The notes under the pieces were generated by a model that did not search any database, was not told the DNA's origin, and saw only the letters and a program-made list of their open reading frames with translations. Position numbers and translations under genes: made by a program. This document shows, piece by piece, positions 51,449-58,828 of a stretch of 64,000 bases of DNA; position 1 is the stretch's first letter; every line of letters starts with the position of its first letter. The DNA is from Terriglobia bacterium (GTDB lineage: Bacteria; Acidobacteriota; Terriglobia; Terriglobales; SCQP01), in assembly GCA_021323595.1 (NCBI GenBank), contig JAJPKR010000061.1, positions 147,364 through 211,363 on the forward strand. The letters are read 5' to 3'.

Positions 51449-53998
51449 TCAGGGACGCCGCCAAACGGCGATGTAATCGAACCAGGCGTTTTCTCCGCCG
51501 TCGGGCCAGCCGGTCAGGCGGATGACCTCACCGGAGCGCAAAGGAACGGCGGGGATGAGCCGGCGCGCGGCGGAATCCGCGTCGGGAACGCGCGCGGGCA
51601 GGCGCAGGTCCGCGCGCCAGGAAGCCAGCACGCGGCCGCCGGCAGCCAGGGAGTAGCGGGCGCGGCCATTGTCAGTATCAAAATAGGCCACGACCAGGTC
51701 ATAGCGGCCAGACCGGCCATGAAACACGAAGCTGGCGCGGCAAGCGGCACGCAGGCAGGCGGCGGCTTGTCCGCCGCTGGCGGCATACCAGGGATGCACG
51801 GGCTCGAGGCGGTAGCCGGCGAGGCGCATCGTTTGCGCCGGATGACGGCAAGGATGATGGCCGACGCGGCCGCGCGCATCGGGAATGCCGCTCAAGCGAT
51901 AGAACCAGTCGTTGATGGCGTCGCGCCAGACCGCGGCATAGCCGGCTTGATAGCGCAGCAGCTCGAGAACGGCGCGATAGCGCGCGGAGTCGATTTTGCC
52001 TTGCAGGCGCTGCCAGCGGCGAGGAAAGGCTGCGGCCACGGCGGCGCCGCGATAGTGGGCGTCGTAGATCGTCTGAATGATGGTCGAGCCGCCGGGCAGG
52101 CGGTAGGTGTAGGGCAGGTGGTGAAAGAACAACAAGAGATTCGACGGGCAGGTGGCCAGGGAAGTGTAGTAGCGGTCCACCGGCGCGGAGTATTGACCGA
52201 GAAAGCCGGTGCCGGTGGCGACGGTGCGGTCCATGCCGATGGCGTCGCGGCCGGCGCGGATCCATTGACCCCAGCCGTTGTTGTCGGCGGTTTCCGGGCC
52301 GGGTCCGTAGTGCGAGCCGAGAATGTTGGTCAGCGTTTGCAGGCCCAGCGGCCCGCCGGTGTAGTCCTCGTAGGCGGGCCAGGAGTCCATCAACAAGCCG
52401 GTGACGGTTGAGACGACGCGGGGATCGGAGGAGAAGGTGAGGCGCGTCCAGTTGGCGGCGAGGGCGCGCGCACCGAGGTTGGGGTTCCAAGCCAGGCGGC
52501 CGAAGGCGAAGAGGTTGGCTTGGGCGAGATCGGAGCCCATCCAATTGGCGGCGCGGCCGGCATTGACCACGCCGACGAAGCCGCCCAGCGGGCGGTGAAA
52601 CACCTGACCGGTGACGATGGCCTTGACCGGCGTGCCGGGCACGCCGCGGGCCTCGAGATCGAAATCCAGCACTTGCTGCCACATCGGCGCCAGGTAGCAC
52701 AACTGGCGCTGCTGGCCGGTGTATTCCTGGGTGACTTGCAATTCCAGCGCCTGATTGGTGCGGCGCAAGGCGCCGATCAACGGCGAGACCGGCTCGCGCA
52801 CCTGAAAGTCGATCGGCCCGTACTTGATCTGAACGACGACGTTCGCGTCGAAGCGGCCGTCGAGCGGCGCGAAGTTGTCATACGCCGCCTTGGCACGATC
52901 GGCCTTGAGATCGTGAAAATCGAGCGGATGTTTGTACACGAAGGCGCGATAGACGAGCACGCCGCCATGCGGGGCGAGCGCGCGGGCCAAGACATTGGCG
53001 GCCTGGGCATGCGTGCGATGGTAGGTCGAGGGGCCGGGCTGGCCCTCGGCGTCGGCCTTAACGAGGAAGCCGGCGAAGTCGGGGATGGCGCGATAGATGG
53101 CATCGGCTCGCTGCCGCCACCAAGCGGCGACTTGCGGATCGAGCGGATCGAAGCTGGGGAGTCCGCCGGCGGTGGCGGGCGCATTGAAGGGCACGGCCAG
53201 CGCCAGGCGCACGCCCCAGGGGCGAAAGGCCGCCGCCAGCCGCGCCAGCCCCGGGAGGAAGTCCGGAGCCAGCACGCGCGGATTGGCGTTGACGTTGTTG
53301 ACGACGCAGCCGTTGATGCCGAGAGAGGCGAGCAGGCGGGCGTAGGCGCCGGCGCGGGCCAGGTCGGGCAGCACCGCGCCGGCGGCGAAAAAGAACGAGG
53401 GGCCGGCGTAGCCGCGCTCGATCGAGCCGTCGAGGTTGTCCCATTCGTTGGTCCAGCGCAAGGGCGCGGCGGGCTCGCTGCGCACGCGGCGATCAGGCGT
53501 GCGGCCCAAGGCGAGGCGGCGCAAGAAGCCGAAGACGCCGTAGAGCACGCCGCGGGAGTTGCCGCCGGCGATCGCGAGCAACCGGCGTCCGTGCCAGGTG
53601 ACGGGCGCGATCGCATAGCCCTCGCCCACCGGCGCGGGCAGGCGCAGGCCGGGGAAAGCGCGGGCGAGAGCGGCGGCGGCGCCCAGCACGAGGGCGCCGC
53701 GCGGCGGCACCGTGGCCGCCGGTTCGGGCGCGCTGCCGAGCAAGCCGGCGAGGCCGCGCGCCAGCTCGCCGCGGGCGGAGAGCAGCACGGGATCGCCGGC
53801 GGCGCCGATCACGATCAGGGCGCGCGGCACGAGGGCGCGATCGCGCGCGAGCCACGCCGGGGGCAGGCGCGCATAGCGGAGCCAAGCCGCCGCGCCGTCG
53901 TCGGCGCGGCCGAGGACGCACAAGCCGCCGAGCAGCGCCGCCGCCAGCCCGAGCCGCGCCGCGCGCCGCCGCGCCGCCCGCCATGCACCGCGAGGCAT
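51449..53998 (-). CDS. GH67 alpha-glucuronidase, exported
   Basis: This 849-residue enzyme starts at ATG 53998, with a basic leader and hydrophobic segment LGLAAALLGGLCVLG. Domains follow the GH67 order: N-terminal beta domain, then a barrel with RWTNEWDNLDGSIERGY, FAGFLVKADAEGQPGPS and AYDNFAPLDG. Asp374 in that last block and Glu402 in FQVREPVSP are 28 residues apart, the spacing of the paired catalytic acids in characterised GH67 enzymes. A helical C-terminal domain and an extra C-terminal beta region of ~120 residues follow. It removes (methyl)glucuronic acid from xylo-oligosaccharides. It lies 13 bases after the GH31 gene, third in a GH3-GH31-GH67 operon. Confidence 0.94.
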   Translation of the reverse strand: MPRGAWRAARRRAARLGLAAALLGGLCVLGRADDGAAAWLRYARLPPAWLARDRALVPRALIVIGAAGDPVLLSARGELARGLAGLLGSAPEPAATVPPRGALVLGAAAALARAFPGLRLPAPVGEGYAIAPVTWHGRRLLAIAGGNSRGVLYGVFGFLRRLALGRTPDRRVRSEPAAPLRWTNEWDNLDGSIERGYAGPSFFFAAGAVLPDLARAGAYARLLASLGINGCVVNNVNANPRVLAPDFLPGLARLAAAFRPWGVRLALAVPFNAPATAGGLPSFDPLDPQVAAWWRQRADAIYRAIPDFAGFLVKADAEGQPGPSTYHRTHAQAANVLARALAPHGGVLVYRAFVYKHPLDFHDLKADRAKAAYDNFAPLDGRFDANVVVQIKYGPIDFQVREPVSPLIGALRRTNQALELQVTQEYTGQQRQLCYLAPMWQQVLDFDLEARGVPGTPVKAIVTGQVFHRPLGGFVGVVNAGRAANWMGSDLAQANLFAFGRLAWNPNLGARALAANWTRLTFSSDPRVVSTVTGLLMDSWPAYEDYTGGPLGLQTLTNILGSHYGPGPETADNNGWGQWIRAGRDAIGMDRTVATGTGFLGQYSAPVDRYYTSLATCPSNLLLFFHHLPYTYRLPGGSTIIQTIYDAHYRGAAVAAAFPRRWQRLQGKIDSARYRAVLELLRYQAGYAAVWRDAINDWFYRLSGIPDARGRVGHHPCRHPAQTMRLAGYRLEPVHPWYAASGGQAAACLRAACRASFVFHGRSGRYDLVVAYFDTDNGRARYSLAAGGRVLASWRADLRLPARVPDADSAARRLIPAVPLRSGEVIRLTGWPDGGENAWFDYIAVWRRP

Positions 53999-54011
53999 GA
54001 GCGGGGGCGCG

Positions 54012-56402
54012 CTAGCGGCGCACCTCGATCGCGGCGCCGGTGTAGTGCACGACCTTGTCGGGCCGGGCCGGGGCGATGCCGCCGCCGCGGCCGGAGCGCA
54101 CGAAGACGACATCGAAGGTGCGCGAGGCCAGCATGCCGGGAAACGAACCTTGGCGGGCGCCGATGGTCAGCGTGCGGCGGGCGTCATCCCAGTGCATGGG
54201 GATGATGGCGTACTGGCCCTGCAAGTATTGATCGCCGTCGCCGGCATCTTCATAGAGCGTGAACGAACCGTCGGCGCCGGGATAGACGCGCAGCTCGATG
54301 GGATCGGCGGGTTTCTCGGCCGCGTACTCGACCTCCGGGCCGAGCGGCACGATCGCGCCCGCGCGGACGTGGAGCGGCATGCGATCGAGCGGCGCCGGCA
54401 CGGTCACGTCGGCGCCGCCGGCGAGCCGGGCGCCGGTCCAGAAGTCGTACCAGGCGGCGGGCGGCAGGTAGAGGCGGCGCGTGGTGCCGCCGGGAACGGT
54501 CACCGGCGAGACCAAGATCGAAGGGCCGAAGAGGAATTCGCCGCCGATATTGAGCGAGCGGGGATCGTGGCGAAAATCCATCGCCAGCGGCCGCATGAGC
54601 GTGTAGTTCTCGCTGGTGACGCGCCAGGCCAGCGAATAGATGTAGGGCAGCAGGCGGTAGCGCAGGCGGTCGTAGTCGGTGAGGATTCGCTGCGCTTGCG
54701 GCCCATAGGACCAGAGCTCGTTGTGGTTGGTGGTGCGCGTGCCGTGGACGCGGAAGATCGGGCAAAACGCGCCGTACTCGAACCAGCGCACGAACAATTC
54801 CCGGTAGCTGGGATCGTCGGGATTGCCGATGAAGAAGCCGCCGATGTCGGTGGTCCAATAGGGCAGGCCGCTGAGGCTGTAGTTGAGGCCGGCGGGAATC
54901 TGGCGGCGGAAACTGATCCAGTCGGAGATGACGTCGCCCGACCAGGCGGTCACGCCGTAGCGCTGGCTGCCGGCGAAGGCGGAGCGCGACAGGATGAAGA
55001 CGCGCTTGGTGCGGCTGGCGTCGCGCTGGCCATCGGAGACGGTGCGCACCGCCATGAGCGGGTAGAGATTGGCATAGCGCGCGCCGTTGCCGATGTAGAG
55101 GTGATGGTCGAGGAGGATGTTTTCCTCGCGGCCTTCGGTTTCGGGCTCGTCGGTGTCGAGCCACCAGGCGTCCACGCCGAGCCGGAACAAATGCTGGTCG
55201 AGCAGATTCCAATAAAAGGCCTGCGCCTGCGGATTGGTGGGATCGTAGAGCGCCATGCCGACGGGATGGAACGAAGGCGCGATGGTGCGGGCGATGAAGA
55301 AGCCGCGCCGATCCATTTCGTCATAGACTTGCGAGCCGCGCTCGAAGTAGGGCCAGACGGAGATCATCAGATGGAAGTGCTGGCGATGGAGGGCGGCGAT
55401 CATCGCCGCCGGATCGGGATAGTTGGCGTTGAAGCTCATCTCGCCCATGCGCTTCCACCAGAACCAGTCCTGCACGATGTTGTCGATGGGGATATGCAGG
55501 CGGCGATACTCCGCGGCCACGCCCAGCAATTCCGCTTGCGACTGGTAGCGGTTCTTCGACTGCCAGTAGCCGTAGGCCCAGCGGCCGAACAGGGGCACGC
55601 CGCCGGTCAGTTCGCGATAGCCGGCCACGACGCGGTCGAGCGCGGGGCCGTAGATGAAGAAGTAGTCGATATCGTCGGTGACGTCGGAGCTGACGTAGAG
55701 GGAGTGGACGAAGCGGTTGTCGAAGCGGGTGCGCGAGGTGTTGTGCCAGAAGAGGCCGAAGCCGTTCGAGGAAACGAGCATCGGGATGGCGATTTCGGTG
55801 TTCTCCTGCGCCAGCTCGACGGATTCGCCGCGATAGTTCCAGACGCCGGCCTGGTGCTGGCCCAAGCCGTAGAACGCCTGGCGCGAGCCGTACATGGCGA
55901 AATAGGTCTCGGCGTGGTAAGCCGCCTCGCCATTGACGGTGACGGGCGTGAGCGTGCGCACCGCGTCTTGCAGCAGCTCGCGGCCGGCGCCGTCGCGAAA
56001 GGCGATGGCGCCGCTGGCGCGGTCCACGGCGACGGCGAGCTCGGCGGTGGCGAGCGTGACCGTTTTCGCGTCCTCCTGGAGCGACCACAGGGCGGCCGGC
56101 TCATCGCGGTGCACGAGCACGAATTCGGGGCGCTCGGGCACGGCGGCGCCGGGCGCGAAGCGCACGCGGACGATATTGGGCGCGCGCACGTCGAGGCGCA
56201 GCACGCCGGTGCGCAAGGTCAAGACGACGCCCGCGCGCCCGCGCGCGACCGCTTGCACGGGATTGGGCAGCGTCCATTGCGCCGGGGCGGCGAGCGCCAG
56301 CGCCAGCAGCAGGCCCCACGCGATTCCGACCGAGCGAAGCGTGGCGGCGCGGCGCCACGGCCGCTGAAGCAGCGCCGGCTGCTGCCGTGGGCCGCGGCTC
56401 AT
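54012..56402 (-). CDS. GH31 alpha-xylosidase/alpha-glucosidase-type hydrolase, exported
   Basis: This 796-residue protein has a hydrophobic signal (GIAWGLLLALALAAPAQW). Its N-terminal beta-sandwich is followed by a barrel with nucleophile Asp416 (WWLDTDEPE) and acid/base Asp490 (WSGDVISDW). C-terminal beta domains (a GH31 beta region and DUF5110-like) complete it. The sequence GGFFIGNPDDPSYRELFVRW and an aromatic +1 region suit alpha-xylosidases acting on xyloglucan side chains, which would pair well with the xylan genes, but alpha-glucosidase activity cannot be excluded. Its ATG overlaps the GH3 stop by four bases. Confidence 0.92.
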   Translation of the reverse strand: MSRGPRQQPALLQRPWRRAATLRSVGIAWGLLLALALAAPAQWTLPNPVQAVARGRAGVVLTLRTGVLRLDVRAPNIVRVRFAPGAAVPERPEFVLVHRDEPAALWSLQEDAKTVTLATAELAVAVDRASGAIAFRDGAGRELLQDAVRTLTPVTVNGEAAYHAETYFAMYGSRQAFYGLGQHQAGVWNYRGESVELAQENTEIAIPMLVSSNGFGLFWHNTSRTRFDNRFVHSLYVSSDVTDDIDYFFIYGPALDRVVAGYRELTGGVPLFGRWAYGYWQSKNRYQSQAELLGVAAEYRRLHIPIDNIVQDWFWWKRMGEMSFNANYPDPAAMIAALHRQHFHLMISVWPYFERGSQVYDEMDRRGFFIARTIAPSFHPVGMALYDPTNPQAQAFYWNLLDQHLFRLGVDAWWLDTDEPETEGREENILLDHHLYIGNGARYANLYPLMAVRTVSDGQRDASRTKRVFILSRSAFAGSQRYGVTAWSGDVISDWISFRRQIPAGLNYSLSGLPYWTTDIGGFFIGNPDDPSYRELFVRWFEYGAFCPIFRVHGTRTTNHNELWSYGPQAQRILTDYDRLRYRLLPYIYSLAWRVTSENYTLMRPLAMDFRHDPRSLNIGGEFLFGPSILVSPVTVPGGTTRRLYLPPAAWYDFWTGARLAGGADVTVPAPLDRMPLHVRAGAIVPLGPEVEYAAEKPADPIELRVYPGADGSFTLYEDAGDGDQYLQGQYAIIPMHWDDARRTLTIGARQGSFPGMLASRTFDVVFVRSGRGGGIAPARPDKVVHYTGAAIEVRR

Positions 56403-58747
56403 GGCGTCACCTGCAGGCGGGCCTGGAGGGTCGCCAGCGAGCTGCCGCCGACCATCACGGTGATCGGGCCCGGCTCGACTTCGCGGCGCATGTCGAGCCC
56501 GTAGAAGGAGAGGCGCTCGGGACCGAGCGGGAAGCTGACGGTTTGCGTCTGGCCGGGCGCGAGATGAATGCGCTCAAAGCCCTTGAGCTCCTCGACCGGC
56601 TGGGTGGGGAAGGCCACGTCGTGGCGAATGTAGAGCTGCACGACGTCGTCGCCGGCGCGCGTGCCGGTGTTGGTGACATCCACCAGCGCGCGGGTGGTTC
56701 CCTGCGGGCCGATGCTCGCGGGATCCAAGCGCAGGTTCGAGTAGCGGAAGGTGGTGTAGCTGAGGCCCCAGCCGAAGGGAAAGAGCGGCGCGGCGTTCGA
56801 GAACAGATAGCCGCGCTTGGCGGAGGGCTTGTGATCGTAATAGATCGGCAGCTGGCCGACGTTGCGGGCGATGCTCACCGGCAGCCGGCCGGCGGGGTCG
56901 TAATCGCCGAAGAGGACCTGCGCCACGGCGGCGCCGGTCTCTTCGCCCAGGTACCAACCCTCGAGGATCGCCGGCGCGTGCGCGGCCAAGTAGTCGATCG
57001 AGTAGGGACGGCCGTTGAGCAGCACGACGGCGACGGGGCGGCCGGTGGCGAGCATGGCCTTGGCCAGATCGAGCTGGCGGCCGACGAGCTTGAGGTTATC
57101 CATGTCGCCAAGATGGGTGGGCGAATAGGCCTCGCGGGAGACTTGATCGTTGCCGCCGAGTACGAGAATGATCGCGTCGGGCCGGGCCTCGCGCACCAGC
57201 CGCTCGGCGGCGGCGAGGCGCGCGGCGTCTCGTTGCGGGTCGGGCAGCTTGACTTCATCGATGCCCCAGCCGCCGCCGGGGGCGGTGATGCGGCAGCCCT
57301 CGGCGTAGACCACCTTGACGCCCGGGCCGAGCCGCGCCTTGATGCCTTCAAGCACGGTCACGACGTGGCCCGGCTGCCCGCTGTATTCGCCGAGCACGGG
57401 CTGGTCGGCATTGGGACCGATGACGGCGACGGTCTTGAGCCGGGCAGGATCGAGGGGCAGCAGGCCGTGGTCGTTCTTGAGCAGGGTGATGGTTTCGAGC
57501 GCGGCGCGCAGCGCCAGCGCGCGGTGGGCCGGGGAGTTGGTGACGGCGACGGCGCGCGCGGGATCGGCGGTCGGGCGATCGAAGAGCCCGGCGCGAAATT
57601 TGGCGCGCAAGATCGGCGCGACGGCGGCGTCGATCTCTTGCATCGAGACCCGGCCCGCGGCGACCAACTGCGGCAAGTAGGGATAGGCGGCGGGATCGGG
57701 CAGCTCCAGGTCCACGCCGCTGGCGAGCGCGAGCGCGGCCGCCTGCTGCGGCGCGGCCACGACGTGGTGCAAGGTTTCGAGCTGCGTGATGCCGAAATAA
57801 TCGGAGACGACGAAGCCGCGAAAGCCCCACTCCTGCCGCAGAATGCGCTGGAGCAGCCAGCGGTTGGCGTGGGAGGGAATGCCGTCAATTTCGTTGTAGG
57901 AGGCCATCACGCTCGCGGCGTGGGCGTGGACGACGGCGTAGCGGAACGGGTAGAGCCAATCTTGCCGCAGCAGCCGCAGCGGCAGGTCGCCGGGGGCGAC
58001 GTTGGTGCCGGCCTCCGGCTGGCCGTGGCCGGCGAAGTGCTTGAGCGTCGCCCACACGTGCTCGTCGTCGAGATTGGGGCCGACGCCTTGGTAGCCGCGC
58101 ACGGCGGCGGCGCCGATGCGGGAGACGAGATAGGGATCTTCGCCGTAGGTCTCTTCGATGCGGCCCCAGCGCGGCTCCCGCCCCAGGTCGAGCACCGGCG
58201 CCAGGCACTGCTGCGCGCCGCGCGCCCGCACCTCCTGCGCCACCGCGCCGAAGACCTGCTGGACGAGCGCCGGATCCCAGGTGCCGGCCAGGCCGATGGC
58301 TTGCGGAAACGAAGTGCCGCCGGGAGCTTCCTCGCCGTGCAGGCACTCCTCATGGAACATCACCGGGATGCCCAGGCGGGTGTGAGTCATCACCCATTGC
58401 TGGACGGCGTCGGTGAACTCGGCCATTCGGCGCGGGCCTTTGTCTTCGCCGGGGCGGGTGATCTCGCCGATGCCGTCGGCCAAGACCGAAGCCGCCTTGG
58501 CGGGATCGAAGTCGCCGCGGGCGTCTTCGATCCGGCTCTTCTCTTTCCAGATGCCCTCGAGCTGCGCGATCTTCTCCTGCAGCGTCATGCGCGAGAGCAG
58601 ATCGGCGACGCGCCGCTCGACCGGGAGGCGGGGATTTTTGTAATCGGGAACGGCGGGCGGGGGCGCGGCAGCCACGGCCAACACGGCAACGGAGGCGAGC
58701 GCCAGCAACGGCAGCGCCCGCCGAAGGCGGCAAGCAGTTCGAGTCAC
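56399..58747 (-). CDS. GH3 beta-xylosidase/beta-glucosidase, exported
   Basis: This 782-residue enzyme begins at GTG 58747 with a signal peptide (LPLLALASVAVLAVAAA). It has the two-domain GH3 core: a barrel with GYQGVGPNLDD, KHFAGHGQPEAG and nucleophile Asp316 (GFVVSDYFGI), then a sandwich domain with the PNADQPVLGEYSG block. A fibronectin-III-like C-terminal domain includes GWGLSYTTF. It removes terminal xylose or glucose. It is the first gene of the GH3-GH31-GH67 operon. The TACAAT box at 58757 gives a leader of about 3 bases. Confidence 0.93.
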   Translation of the reverse strand: MTRTACRLRRALPLLALASVAVLAVAAAPPPAVPDYKNPRLPVERRVADLLSRMTLQEKIAQLEGIWKEKSRIEDARGDFDPAKAASVLADGIGEITRPGEDKGPRRMAEFTDAVQQWVMTHTRLGIPVMFHEECLHGEEAPGGTSFPQAIGLAGTWDPALVQQVFGAVAQEVRARGAQQCLAPVLDLGREPRWGRIEETYGEDPYLVSRIGAAAVRGYQGVGPNLDDEHVWATLKHFAGHGQPEAGTNVAPGDLPLRLLRQDWLYPFRYAVVHAHAASVMASYNEIDGIPSHANRWLLQRILRQEWGFRGFVVSDYFGITQLETLHHVVAAPQQAAALALASGVDLELPDPAAYPYLPQLVAAGRVSMQEIDAAVAPILRAKFRAGLFDRPTADPARAVAVTNSPAHRALALRAALETITLLKNDHGLLPLDPARLKTVAVIGPNADQPVLGEYSGQPGHVVTVLEGIKARLGPGVKVVYAEGCRITAPGGGWGIDEVKLPDPQRDAARLAAAERLVREARPDAIILVLGGNDQVSREAYSPTHLGDMDNLKLVGRQLDLAKAMLATGRPVAVVLLNGRPYSIDYLAAHAPAILEGWYLGEETGAAVAQVLFGDYDPAGRLPVSIARNVGQLPIYYDHKPSAKRGYLFSNAAPLFPFGWGLSYTTFRYSNLRLDPASIGPQGTTRALVDVTNTGTRAGDDVVQLYIRHDVAFPTQPVEELKGFERIHLAPGQTQTVSFPLGPERLSFYGLDMRREVEPGPITVMVGGSSLATLQARLQVTP

Positions 58748-58756
58748 GGCGGAATC

Positions 58757-58762
58757 ATTGTA
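58757..58762 (-). promoter_or_regulatory. -10 box of the GH3-GH31-GH67 operon
   Basis: TACAAT on the minus strand ends 9 bases before the GTG start of the GH3 gene. The start codon is GTG and no Shine-Dalgarno is visible. Confidence 0.5.
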
Positions 58763-58828
58763 CTCAGCTTTGCGGAGTCCTCGCGGCGCGCGGGCGGTGC
58801 CGGGCAGCGTTTCTTGCTAACGTGAGTC

